DNA of 64,000 nt from Roseithermus sacchariphilus (GTDB taxonomy: Bacteria; Bacteroidota; Rhodothermia; Rhodothermales; MEBIC09517). The notes below the pieces were generated by a model. The model was not told the DNA's origin and searched no databases. It saw only the letters and a program-made list of their open reading frames with translations. Shown here piece by piece: positions 28,262-37,162 of the stretch; within the stretch, counting starts at the first letter, position 1; every line of letters starts with the position of its first letter. Position numbers and translations under genes: made by a program. The stretch is from NCBI GenBank assembly GCA_003285105.1, contig CP030158.1:3392664-3456663 (forward strand), given 5' to 3'.

Positions 28262-31231
28262 ATGAGAGTCCTACGCCGTTTCCTGTGGTTTCTCATCTGC
28301 TGTGCGCTGAGTCCCGCGGTCTACGCGCAGACCGGTCGCATCGTCGGCACCGTCGTCGATGCCACCAACGGCGATCCGCTGCCCGGCGCGAACGTCCTGG
28401 TTGCCGGCACGCGCCTGGGAGCCGCCACCGACGTGGAGGGGCGCTTCCTCATCCCCGGTGTGCCGTCGGGGGCGCAGACCCTGGTGGTGTCCTATATCGG
28501 GTATGATCGCCAGGAGGTGCCGGTGCAGGTCGAACCCGATGCCGAGGTCACGGTGCGTGTCGAGATGGTCTGGGCCGGACTGGAGAGCGAAGAGGTGGTC
28601 ATCACGGCCCAGGCGCAGGGGCAGTTGCAGGCCATCAACGAGCAACTCAGCGCCCGTACGATCAAGAACGTGGTCTCGGCCGAGCGCATCCGCGAATTGC
28701 CCGATGAGAGCGCCGCAGCGGCCGTCAGCCGCCTGCCCGGCGTGTCCCTGCAGAATGGCGACCAGATCGTCATCCGGGGCATCGAAGCCAAGTTCAACAC
28801 GGTGGCGGTCAACGGCATTCAGTTGCCTTCGACGACGACCAACCGCACGACGGGGCTGGGCTTCATCTCCTCGAACATGCTTTCGGGCATCGAAGTCTCG
28901 AAGACCGTGACCCCGGCCATGGATGCCAACTCCATCGGCGGCAACGTGAACCTGCGGCTGCGCGAGGCCCCGGAGGGGCTGCACTACGATGCCATGCTCC
29001 AGGGCGATTACAACACGCAGGACCACACCGCGGATAACTACCGCATCTGGGCCAGTGTGAGCAACCGCTTCTGGGGCGGCCGCCTGGGCGCGTTCCTGCA
29101 GGGCAATGCCCGGCGGTTCAACGGCGGGGGGGACATCGCCTCGGCCACCTGGACGCCCCTGCCGCAGGCCGACGAGGTGGCCGGCCGCCGTCCCTACGCG
29201 CTCAGCCAGTATGACCTGGAGGACCAGGTCAACGTGGACAACGAGTACGGCGCCAGCCTGCTGCTGGACCTCCGCCTGCCCGGCAACGGCAAGCTGATCC
29301 TGCAGAATGCCTACTCCTCCGAGCGCTTCGACAACGCCCGCCTGATCGACCGCCTCTTTCTGACGACCGGGAACCGGGAGTTTCGTATCAACCGGACCCG
29401 GGGCACGCGGTATCTCCTGGTGAACGCGTTGCAGGGCGAGCATCAACTGGGCGGCATCGGGGTGGACTGGTCGCTCTCCCACGCGCGCAGCCAGCGCAAG
29501 GACGACCTCGGCTACGAAACGACGTTCATCGGCACGGGCTACTTCGAGGGGCGTCCCCTGCCGACCTGGCTTTCCGAGGAGCAGGTGTTCGACATCGCCC
29601 TGACCGAGGGCACGCCGGGGGCCGTCGGTGACGGCTTCACCACGTACGAAGACTTCGGCGAGCGGCGGCTCGTCGGCGCCGTCAACGTGAGCGTGCCCCT
29701 CATCGCCGGCCCTCTCTTCGGGCGAATCCAGGGGGGCGGCAAGTACACCCGCCTCAATCGGGACCGCGACCTGCTGCAGTACTACCGCCGCCTGGCCGAT
29801 GGGGGTGGGCAGAACACCGGAGCCGCCGATTTCCTTCAGGAGATCGGCGCCGATCCGGCCGCTGCGCTCAACCTGAGCGTCTTCAAGGACGATGCGTACG
29901 CCGACGGACGCGGGCAGTATTACCTGGACGGGCGGTGGCCATTCACCGGAGCGCTGAACGTCGATTACCTGGACACGTATTTCCGCCTGGCCCAGACCGG
30001 CTGGGCCACCCCGGCGCTGGCGCAGTCCAACCGCTTCGATTACGTGGCCGAAGAGTCCGTGGCCGCCGGGTATCTCATGGCCGACCTCGACGTGGGGCGG
30101 TACCTCACGCTCCTCGGAGGGGTCCGCTACGAAGCCTTCCGGTTCGACAACCGCGCCCCGTTCGTCAACCAGACGCTCTACGACGGGCAGGGAGACGTGC
30201 GGGACACGTTGCAGGTGTCGCGCTCGATGGGGCACTGGTTCCCCAACCTGCAGGTGCAGATCAAGCCGCTGGAGTGGCTGGACCTGCGCCTGGCCTACAC
30301 GCGCACGACCTCCCGGCCGGATTATCAGTACCTGCTGCCCAACACCTGGGTGGACTCCGGCGAGCGGGGGCAGGCCGGCAACCCCAACCTGCTGCCGACG
30401 CTGGCGGACAACTACGACGCCTACCTCTCGCTGCATCACAACCGCATCGGGCTCTTCACGGTGGGCGTCTTCCGCAAGGTGCTCGCCCACATCGTGCGTC
30501 CCGTGTCGATCCAGCGACGCACGCTGGACAACTTCGAGGGCACGTTCTGGGCACCCGTCCATGCCGGCTACCCCGAGTGCGAAGACGGCCGGGTACGCAT
30601 CGCGTGCCCGGACGGCGCCCTCGTGCCGGACATCAACCCGGTCGGCCTGATCGAGACGTACGTGAACAACCCGGACGACGGCGTCATCCAGGGCTTCGAG
30701 GTGGACTGGCAGACCAACTTCTGGTACCTGCCCCGGCCCTTCAACAGCCTGGTGCTCAACGTCAACTACACCCGCCTGCATTCTGAGATGGATTACCAGT
30801 CCATCTTTCTGACGCCGGAGCCGGGCTGCACCTTCTTCTGCAGCCTCGTCCAGGTCGATACGGTGCGCACCGGGCGGCTCTTCCAGCAAGCCGACGACGT
30901 GGTCAACGTCGCCGTCGGCGTCGACGTCGGCGGGTTTTCCGGGCGGCTGTCGTTCCGCTATCAGGGGGAGATCCTGGCGAGCCTGGACCAGCGCGATCCG
31001 GCCAATGACGCCTTCACGCGGCCGGTCTATGGCTGGGACTTCTCCCTGCGCCAGCGGCTGCCCGTCGAAGGCCTGTCTCTCTTCTTCAACGGCGTCAACA
31101 TCACGCATCCGGCCAGCTACAACTACCGGACGCTGGTCGTCGGCCCGGAGGCCACGGCGCCGTCGGAGGCCATCACCCAGATCGCCTACTACCCCCGCCG
31201 GTTCCAGCTCGGCATCCGGTACGGCATCTGA
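28262..31231 (+). CDS. TonB-dependent outer-membrane receptor
   Basis: Outer-membrane barrel of 989 aa for TonB-driven uptake. The signal peptide ends at VYAQ (residue 22). A carboxypeptidase-regulatory-like domain spans about 23-100 (GRIVGTVVDATNGDPLPGAN). The plug follows at about 125-240 with RIRELPDESAAAAVSRLPGV and NSIGGNVNLRLR, wording typical of oligosaccharide-type TonB receptors, not of the SusC subfamily. A long beta-barrel closes with FQLGIRYGI. No SusD partner is encoded beside it. It follows the xylanase by 122 bp across a strong hairpin and is itself followed by a secreted beta-helix protein, so uptake of xylan products is a reasonable inference. A short AAGG lies 5 nt before the ATG. 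Confidence 0.92.
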   Translation: MRVLRRFLWFLICCALSPAVYAQTGRIVGTVVDATNGDPLPGANVLVAGTRLGAATDVEGRFLIPGVPSGAQTLVVSYIGYDRQEVPVQVEPDAEVTVRVEMVWAGLESEEVVITAQAQGQLQAINEQLSARTIKNVVSAERIRELPDESAAAAVSRLPGVSLQNGDQIVIRGIEAKFNTVAVNGIQLPSTTTNRTTGLGFISSNMLSGIEVSKTVTPAMDANSIGGNVNLRLREAPEGLHYDAMLQGDYNTQDHTADNYRIWASVSNRFWGGRLGAFLQGNARRFNGGGDIASATWTPLPQADEVAGRRPYALSQYDLEDQVNVDNEYGASLLLDLRLPGNGKLILQNAYSSERFDNARLIDRLFLTTGNREFRINRTRGTRYLLVNALQGEHQLGGIGVDWSLSHARSQRKDDLGYETTFIGTGYFEGRPLPTWLSEEQVFDIALTEGTPGAVGDGFTTYEDFGERRLVGAVNVSVPLIAGPLFGRIQGGGKYTRLNRDRDLLQYYRRLADGGGQNTGAADFLQEIGADPAAALNLSVFKDDAYADGRGQYYLDGRWPFTGALNVDYLDTYFRLAQTGWATPALAQSNRFDYVAEESVAAGYLMADLDVGRYLTLLGGVRYEAFRFDNRAPFVNQTLYDGQGDVRDTLQVSRSMGHWFPNLQVQIKPLEWLDLRLAYTRTTSRPDYQYLLPNTWVDSGERGQAGNPNLLPTLADNYDAYLSLHHNRIGLFTVGVFRKVLAHIVRPVSIQRRTLDNFEGTFWAPVHAGYPECEDGRVRIACPDGALVPDINPVGLIETYVNNPDDGVIQGFEVDWQTNFWYLPRPFNSLVLNVNYTRLHSEMDYQSIFLTPEPGCTFFCSLVQVDTVRTGRLFQQADDVVNVAVGVDVGGFSGRLSFRYQGEILASLDQRDPANDAFTRPVYGWDFSLRQRLPVEGLSLFFNGVNITHPASYNYRTLVVGPEATAPSEAITQIAYYPRRFQLGIRYGI

Positions 31232-31261
31232 CCGGCGGTGCCTCCAAGTCTGCGCCGCCGG
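31232..31261 (+). terminator. hairpin after TonB receptor gene
   Basis: CCGGCGGTGC pairs with GCGCCGCCGG (10 bp with one G-U) directly after the receptor stop codon, with CTCTGTTTCC following. It is a weak terminator or attenuator, second of its kind in this cluster. Confidence 0.45.
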
Positions 31262-31303
31262 CTCTGTTTCCCATCCACCATCATGCAACCTGACCGAACC
31301 GCC

Positions 31304-33262
31304 ATGAGACGAACGCTAAGCCTGTTGCTCGTGCTGGCCTGCGGGGCGTCCGCCGCGCTGGCCCAGAACCCCTTGCAGGACTACGTCCTGGAAGTCCGGG
31401 GAGATACTCTTGTCATTGCCGACTTCTTCGACGCCGGTGGCCGGGCCAGCACGCTCGGGGCCGTCATCCAGGCCGATACCGACGCCGGTAACGTGCCGCC
31501 GGGGCGGGTCTACATGCTGAAGAAGGGTTCCAACGGCACCCTCCAGTCCGGCAACATGTCCCTCTACCTGTTCGACGCCTCCATCCCCGAGCAGGGCCGC
31601 CCGATCACGATCGTCGGGGAGTACTGCGGGCAGATCGTCAGCAGCGGGGATCCCGATTGCCGCCCCCCGACGATCGCCGGGTACCAGGATGCCTCGGGCA
31701 ACCCGGTGCTGGCGACGATCAACATCGACGACGACCTGACGATGAAGAACCTCCACTTCACCAGCGCCCACATCCAGGGCCAGGCCAACTGGAGCTTTGT
31801 CAACATCAACGGGGACAACGTCACGGTGACCTGGGAGAACGTGCTCGGTGAGCACAACCGCTGGGTCTGGGTCAACTCCAACGACAACCCCGGCACCTCG
31901 CTCATCATCCGGGACAGCTACTTCCTCAATGCCACCGACCAGCCCTCGCGTCGTAACGGAGGTGTCTATGACGCCGTCGGGGTGCCCACAGAGATGGTCT
32001 GGGTCGAGAACACGACCCACGTCCAGAACCAGGGAATGCAGTACAAGTTCAGGAGCTACGCGCCGTCGCAGGTGGTCTTCAACCACAACACGTTCGTCAA
32101 TGCGGCGGGCCAGCTGTTCCTCGGCTTCGGCTACCTGACCCACTTCGTCGTCACGAACAACCTGTTCGTCAACAGCAACTTCCAGCCCTACTATCCGGGC
32201 CTGGATTTCTCCGAGATGTACAGCGATGCCACGGCCGTCGAGGAATTCCAGCCGCATGGCATCATCAACCTCAACTACCTGCCCCGCGATGAGAACGGCA
32301 ACACGTACGCGATTACGGCGGCGGCCTGGCCGGAGGTGCAGCCCTTCGACGAGGCCGACCGCAAGGTGCTCGTGGACCTGAACGCCGCCTACTGGGATCC
32401 GCTGCTGCTGACCATCGCCGACAACCTCAACGCGGCCGGGGTGGAAGGCGACGTCTGTGAGAGCGACGGCTGTGTGCAGGGCGATGCATCGCTGAACTGG
32501 ACCTCGCAGGCCATCCTGGCCAACGAGCGCACGCTGGCGATGTTTGCCGACGATCAGCAGTTCCCGTACCTGACCTGGGGCACCTGGTACGAGGCCGGAC
32601 CGCCCAACTTCACCGATGGGCCGGGCATGGTGCAGGAGCTCTACGACTGGGGCTACGACTCGGCCAACAGCGGGATCACCGTCCAGCAGCTGCTGCCCAA
32701 GGTCCGCGAGCCCGGCAACGAGGCCGGCAACGAGATCGACGACGAGAACACGAACAACTGGATCGTGTTCGACTGGCCGCTGGCGGTCGACCTGACGTAT
32801 TCGAACGAGACGTACCTGAACGGCGGATACAACGGCTTTCCGCTGGGGGACCTGAACTGGTATCCGGAGCAGAAGGCGGCGTGGCTGGCACAGCGCGAGG
32901 CGGAGTATGCCGCCATCGAAGCCGCGCTGAATGCCGGGACCACGATCAGCACGTCGGTGGAGGAGGTCCGGGGTGAGGTGCCGTCTCGGATGCAACTGGA
33001 TCAGAACTACCCGAACCCGTTCAACCCGAGCACGAACATCCGGTTTGCGCTGGATGAGCCGGGGCGGGTAGAGCTGGCCGTGTACGACGTGCTAGGCCGC
33101 CGCGTCGCCACGCTCGTCGACCAGCACCTGGCCGCCGGGGTCTACCAGGTGGCCTGGAGCGCCAGGGATGAAGCCGGGCTGCCCGTCAGCAGCGGGGTCT
33201 ACTTCTACACCCTGCGCGCCGGGGATCGGGTCGAGACGCGTCAGATGGTCTTCCAGAAGTGA
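31304..33262 (+). CDS. secreted beta-helix-like protein with T9SS sorting domain
   Basis: Extracellular protein of 652 aa. The ATG at 31304 starts a clean signal peptide (MRRTLSLLLVL ... ALAQ); another in-frame ATG lies at 31283. The central part shows Asn-rich rungs with repeated patterns such as VNINGDNVTVTWENV, IIRDSYFLNAT, VFNHNTFVNA and FVVTNNLFVNS, which is typical of a right-handed parallel beta-helix. The C-terminus at about 564-652 is a T9SS type A domain with NYPNPFNPSTNIRFAL and SGVYFYTLRAGD. Many beta-helix proteins are polysaccharide lyases or pectinases, but I see no catalytic signature to choose one. Position between a TonB receptor and a chaperone gene suggests a surface glycan-binding or -cleaving role. 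Its last bases overlap the open frame of the isomerase gene. Confidence 0.85.
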   Translation: MRRTLSLLLVLACGASAALAQNPLQDYVLEVRGDTLVIADFFDAGGRASTLGAVIQADTDAGNVPPGRVYMLKKGSNGTLQSGNMSLYLFDASIPEQGRPITIVGEYCGQIVSSGDPDCRPPTIAGYQDASGNPVLATINIDDDLTMKNLHFTSAHIQGQANWSFVNINGDNVTVTWENVLGEHNRWVWVNSNDNPGTSLIIRDSYFLNATDQPSRRNGGVYDAVGVPTEMVWVENTTHVQNQGMQYKFRSYAPSQVVFNHNTFVNAAGQLFLGFGYLTHFVVTNNLFVNSNFQPYYPGLDFSEMYSDATAVEEFQPHGIINLNYLPRDENGNTYAITAAAWPEVQPFDEADRKVLVDLNAAYWDPLLLTIADNLNAAGVEGDVCESDGCVQGDASLNWTSQAILANERTLAMFADDQQFPYLTWGTWYEAGPPNFTDGPGMVQELYDWGYDSANSGITVQQLLPKVREPGNEAGNEIDDENTNNWIVFDWPLAVDLTYSNETYLNGGYNGFPLGDLNWYPEQKAAWLAQREAEYAAIEAALNAGTTISTSVEEVRGEVPSRMQLDQNYPNPFNPSTNIRFALDEPGRVELAVYDVLGRRVATLVDQHLAAGVYQVAWSARDEAGLPVSSGVYFYTLRAGDRVETRQMVFQK

Positions 33263-33330
33263 GCAGCCCGCCCGCCGTGGCCGTGGCCCGCACGGGTCGC
33301 GGCCGGCGGCGGCGGGAGGCGGTGGTGTCT

Positions 33331-35118
33331 ATGCCGATGAACGGGCCGATGAACGGAAAAGCGCGGACGGAGCGCAGGCGGCGGGTGTGGCGGATGTGGA
33401 TGCTCGGGCTGGTGATGGCGATGGGAGGGGGGAGCGTGTTGTACGCCCAGCCCGTGGAGGATCCCGGGGCGGGCGTCGTGGCCCTGGTGGCGGAGCAGAT
33501 CCCCATCACGGCGGCGGACCTGTCGGCGTATCTGGCCGAGCGGCCGCATCTGGTTGCCACGCAGCCGAGGGCCGAGGCCTACCGGCAGGCGCTGGACGCG
33601 CTGGTGACGGCGGCCCTGAAGCGAGTGGATCTGTTTGCCTCGGGCCTGGCGGCGGATAGCGCGTTGCTGCGCCAGGTGCATCGCATCGCCACGGAGGAAC
33701 TGGTGCTGGCCTATGCGCGCCATCGATACGAGGAAGCCTACCTGAACGAGGAAGCCATCGGCCGGGAGCACGCGCTGATGGGGCGCGTCGTGCACGCCCG
33801 CCAGCTCGTCCTGCCCCGTCCCGCCGGGGCGTCCGACGCCGCCCTGGATTCGCTGCGTGCCGTGGTGGAGGGCGTCCAGCAGGCGCTCGAAGCGGGAACC
33901 CCCTTCGAAACGCTTCGCCTTCGCTACGCGGCGGGCCAGACCGCCCCGCGGACGCTGCGCATCACCTGGGAGATGACCGCCCGGAACCCGCGGGCCTACC
34001 ATCTTTTCCGTCTCGCTCCGGGCGACGTGCGGAGCTTCGAGGAGCCGCACCGCTTCAGCGTGGTTCAGATCGAGCGCATCGAGCGGCACGACCCGCCCCC
34101 GATGGCCGAGGCCCGCCCCCGGATCGTCGAAGCCCTGCAGGGTCGGCACGCCGCGGCGGCCACGCGGGCGTACCGGCAGGAGTGGCTGGCCCTGGTGGAC
34201 ACCCTGGCGCTCCGCTGGAATGCAGCCGCGCTGGATCGGCTCGTCGCCTGGGCCAACACGCCGGGCTTCTTCGAGGGCCGCTATACGGAGACGGTCCGGG
34301 CCTACCTGGCGGACCACCCCGATGCCGTTCTCCTGGACGACGGCCGGGGGGCGCTCCGCCTCAGCGACCTGCCTCGCCTTTTCGATGAGGTCCTGACCCT
34401 CCGGCGTTCCGGTGGGCGGACGGTGGCGTATATGCAGGACTTCCTCCTGGAAGCGGTGCGCACACGCCGGCTCGCCGAACGCGCCCGGGCGCTGGGCTAC
34501 TGGGATCGGGTCTGGCGGCCGGACACCCCCAGCCCGATCCTGGCCGGGGCCTTCGTCCGGTACTACGACGAACACGTCATCGCGGCTCGCCTGCCTCACC
34601 CCACGATGGCGGACCTGCAGGCCTTCTACCAGGCCCATCTCGATTCGCTGTTCTATCAGCCGGCGCGGGTGTACACAGAGATCATCACCCGGAGCCGCTG
34701 CGCCGAGGTGGCGGCGCTCCGGGATCGGATTCTCCAGGGCGTGCCGTTCGAGGAAGCCTCCCATCGCCGGCTGATCCGTTCCTACGAACGCACGCGCTCG
34801 GGCCAGATCGTCACCCGAAACAGCCGGGAGCCCGCCTACTTCGGGGCGCTTGCCTTTGGCCTGGCCGAAGGGGAGGTATCCGAGCCGGTTGCCTATGAGG
34901 ACCCGCGGGAAGGGCCGCGCTGTGCCCTGGTGCGGGTGACCCGGCGCCTGCCCGAAGGTCCCCGACCGTTCGATAAGATCCGCGACGAGGTGGTCGATGC
35001 CTTCACCGCACACCACCGGCAGCGCCTCGAACGGGAGGTGGCGGCGTCACTCCGAGCCCGCTATCCGGTGACGGTCTACCCCCAGGTGCTGCATGCCCTG
35101 GCCGACGGCGCGCTGTGA
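33331..35118 (+). CDS. periplasmic SurA/PpiC-like peptidyl-prolyl isomerase
   Basis: Envelope folding factor of 595 aa. The ATG at 33331 follows a GGAGG at 33315-33319. A very basic N-terminus and a hydrophobic segment (about 19-39, ending LYAQ) act as signal peptide. A SurA-N-like helical region (about 45-150, VALVAEQIPITAADLSAYL) precedes a first parvulin-like domain (about 155-255, VVHARQLVLPRP ... LRLRYAAG) and a second, clearer one near 445-550 (TEIITRSRCAEVAALRDRI, EGEVSEPVAYED). Two degenerate rotamase domains are usual for SurA-like proteins. It lies between two genes for T9SS-exported proteins and the reading frames nearly touch on both sides, so it is probably in their operon and may help fold their products. 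Confidence 0.85.
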   Translation: MPMNGPMNGKARTERRRRVWRMWMLGLVMAMGGGSVLYAQPVEDPGAGVVALVAEQIPITAADLSAYLAERPHLVATQPRAEAYRQALDALVTAALKRVDLFASGLAADSALLRQVHRIATEELVLAYARHRYEEAYLNEEAIGREHALMGRVVHARQLVLPRPAGASDAALDSLRAVVEGVQQALEAGTPFETLRLRYAAGQTAPRTLRITWEMTARNPRAYHLFRLAPGDVRSFEEPHRFSVVQIERIERHDPPPMAEARPRIVEALQGRHAAAATRAYRQEWLALVDTLALRWNAAALDRLVAWANTPGFFEGRYTETVRAYLADHPDAVLLDDGRGALRLSDLPRLFDEVLTLRRSGGRTVAYMQDFLLEAVRTRRLAERARALGYWDRVWRPDTPSPILAGAFVRYYDEHVIAARLPHPTMADLQAFYQAHLDSLFYQPARVYTEIITRSRCAEVAALRDRILQGVPFEEASHRRLIRSYERTRSGQIVTRNSREPAYFGALAFGLAEGEVSEPVAYEDPREGPRCALVRVTRRLPEGPRPFDKIRDEVVDAFTAHHRQRLEREVAASLRARYPVTVYPQVLHALADGAL

Positions 35119-35177
35119 CGTCCTCCGGCCAGACTCATCCGCGTCGTCCGCCCGGGCGGTGCGCCAACCCGAACGCC

Positions 35178-36887
35178 ATGACACCATGCTTGCGCCGTGC
35201 CGGTGTGTTGCTCGCCGGTCTGATGCTGACGCTGCCCGCCCGGGCCCAGTTCGGGCCGGCGCCTCCCGTGCCGGACGTGCCGGGCGTGACCATCCGTGAG
35301 GTGGCGCGGATCCCGGGACCGTACCGTCCGGTCCGCATCGCGCAGGACCCCACCGACGGGGCGCTGTACGTGCTGGCGACCACGCGGCCCGACGGCACGG
35401 AGCCGTCTACCAGCACCCTCTTCCGCCTCGACCCGGATGGAGACGGCACCTTCACGCCGACGCCCGTCCTGCAGGACCACGAGTTCGGGGCCCCACGGGC
35501 CATCGGGCTGGCGTTTGCGGGGGACGGTACGCTGTTCATCCTGGGCAATGAGGAGGTAGGGAGCACCCACACCCGCATCGTCATCCAGCGGGGACGTCGC
35601 CAGGAGGGGAACTGGGTCTGGGAGAACGTGGCGACGTCGGAGCCCTACCTGCTCAGTCACACCTGGTTCGACCATCGGGCCAATGCCCTCGTCGTGTCGC
35701 CGGACGGCGCTACGTTGCTCGTCAACTCCGGCTCCCGGACGGATCACGGGGAGATGTACGGCGGGGTTCGGGAAGAGGGCCTCACGGCGCTCATCCTGCA
35801 GATCCCGGCCGATGCCACCGAACGCGTATTGCCCAACGACCGGGAGGCCCTCCGCGCGGCCGGTTATGTCTATGCCGAAGGGACGCGCAACACGGCCGAT
35901 CTCGCTTTCGCCCCCAATGGCGATCTGTTCGGCCCCGATAACGCGGGCGACCGGGACGACAGCGAGGAACTGAACTGGCTGCGCGAGGGCCAGCACTACG
36001 GATTTCCCTGGCGCATCGGCACGAGCATCACCCCGATGCAGTTCGCGGGCTACGACCCCGACCGGGATCCGTTCGTGCAGCGGGACCGCAACCCCACCAA
36101 TCGGGCCGATACCGGGTGGTACTTCAGCAACGACCCGACCTTCCCGCCGCCGCCCGAGGGGGTCACGTTCGTCGATCCCATCCCCAACGTGGGTCCCTAC
36201 GCAGACCGGTACCGGGATCCGGAGACGGGGGACGTGCTCGACGCCAGCGACACCGGGACGACGATCGGTACGTTCACGGGACACCGGTCCCCGCTGGGGC
36301 TCGTCTTCGACGCCGACTCGGTCGTGGCCGAGCCGATGCGAGGAGGCGCGTTCCTCCTCAGTTTCAATAGCGATGCAGATCTGATGCTCAGCCGGCTGGG
36401 CGGGACGGGAGAGGACCTGCTGTATCTGGATCTGGAGAAGGACGAGGGGGCGTACACCGTTTCGGCCGAACGGGTGGCACACGGGTTCGTGCACCCGGTC
36501 GATGCCGTCATGGTCGAACACACGATCTACGTCATCGAGTACGGGAGCTGGAACGACGTCGGAGATCGGCGGGCGGTGCATGCGGTGACGCTACCGCGCC
36601 ATGTCGGCACGGCCCTCGGAGAGGCCCCGGATCATGCTGCGGCGGTCGTCGAGGTGTATCCGAATCCCGCCGGCGAGCGCCTGACACTCTGGTACCGGTT
36701 GCCGGAAGCGGCCGAGGTGGGGGTGGAGCTGTTCGACCTGCTGGGGCGGCGCGTGCAGGCCAGGACAGGCCTGGGGCGCGAGGGGCGCGTGCATCTGCCC
36801 ACTGACGGGCTTCCTGCCGGCGTCTATATCGTGCGCCTGACGGCGGGTGATCGCCACGTGTCCCGGCGCGTCCACGTCGTTCGATGA
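35178..36887 (+). CDS. PQQ-dependent sugar-dehydrogenase-like beta-propeller with T9SS sorting domain
   Basis: Secreted protein of 569 aa. The signal peptide ends at PARAQ (residue 24). A six-bladed propeller of the glucose/sorbosone dehydrogenase type spans about 35-470, seen in GVTIREVARIPGPYRPVRIA, GLAFAGDGTLFILGN, RNTADLAFAPNGDLF and SEELNWLREGQHYGFPW, the last two close to the PQQ-dehydrogenase core pattern. The C-terminus (about 490-569) is a T9SS type A domain with VEVYPNPAGERLTLWY and GVYIVRLTAGD. It may oxidise sugars released outside the cell, but the cofactor ligands cannot be confirmed by eye. It begins 59 bp after the isomerase stop in the same direction. Confidence 0.85.
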   Translation: MTPCLRRAGVLLAGLMLTLPARAQFGPAPPVPDVPGVTIREVARIPGPYRPVRIAQDPTDGALYVLATTRPDGTEPSTSTLFRLDPDGDGTFTPTPVLQDHEFGAPRAIGLAFAGDGTLFILGNEEVGSTHTRIVIQRGRRQEGNWVWENVATSEPYLLSHTWFDHRANALVVSPDGATLLVNSGSRTDHGEMYGGVREEGLTALILQIPADATERVLPNDREALRAAGYVYAEGTRNTADLAFAPNGDLFGPDNAGDRDDSEELNWLREGQHYGFPWRIGTSITPMQFAGYDPDRDPFVQRDRNPTNRADTGWYFSNDPTFPPPPEGVTFVDPIPNVGPYADRYRDPETGDVLDASDTGTTIGTFTGHRSPLGLVFDADSVVAEPMRGGAFLLSFNSDADLMLSRLGGTGEDLLYLDLEKDEGAYTVSAERVAHGFVHPVDAVMVEHTIYVIEYGSWNDVGDRRAVHAVTLPRHVGTALGEAPDHAAAVVEVYPNPAGERLTLWYRLPEAAEVGVELFDLLGRRVQARTGLGREGRVHLPTDGLPAGVYIVRLTAGDRHVSRRVHVVR

Positions 36888-36913
36888 ACGACCCCGGCGG
36901 CGAGGGGAGAAGG

Positions 36914-36997
36914 TGCGAAAGGGGGGACTCGAACCCCCACGGGTGTTACCCCACCAGATCCTAAGTCTGGCGCGTCTGCCAATTCCGCCACTTTCGC
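36914..36997 (-). tRNA. tRNA-Leu (anticodon UAG)
   Basis: Class II tRNA with a long variable arm. The acceptor stem GCGAAAG/CTTTCGC pairs fully (36991-36997 with 36915-36921). The anticodon arm CCAGA-CTTAGGA-TCTGG gives UAG. The T arm has GGGGGTTCGAGTCCCCC. The discriminator is A; CCA is incomplete in the DNA. Confidence 0.97.
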
Positions 36998-37162
36998 AGG
37001 AATCAGGGTCCGTGGTATTCCCGGGGCGCAAACCGGGTTCCTGGAGCGGGAACGGGGCCGGAAACGCACGGCCATGCCGTGAGTTAGCAGGGGTCGGCTG
37101 CCTCGCCGCATGCCGATCCTTCTGCCTCATCCATGGACGCATCCACCGTCCCCGCCCTGCTC

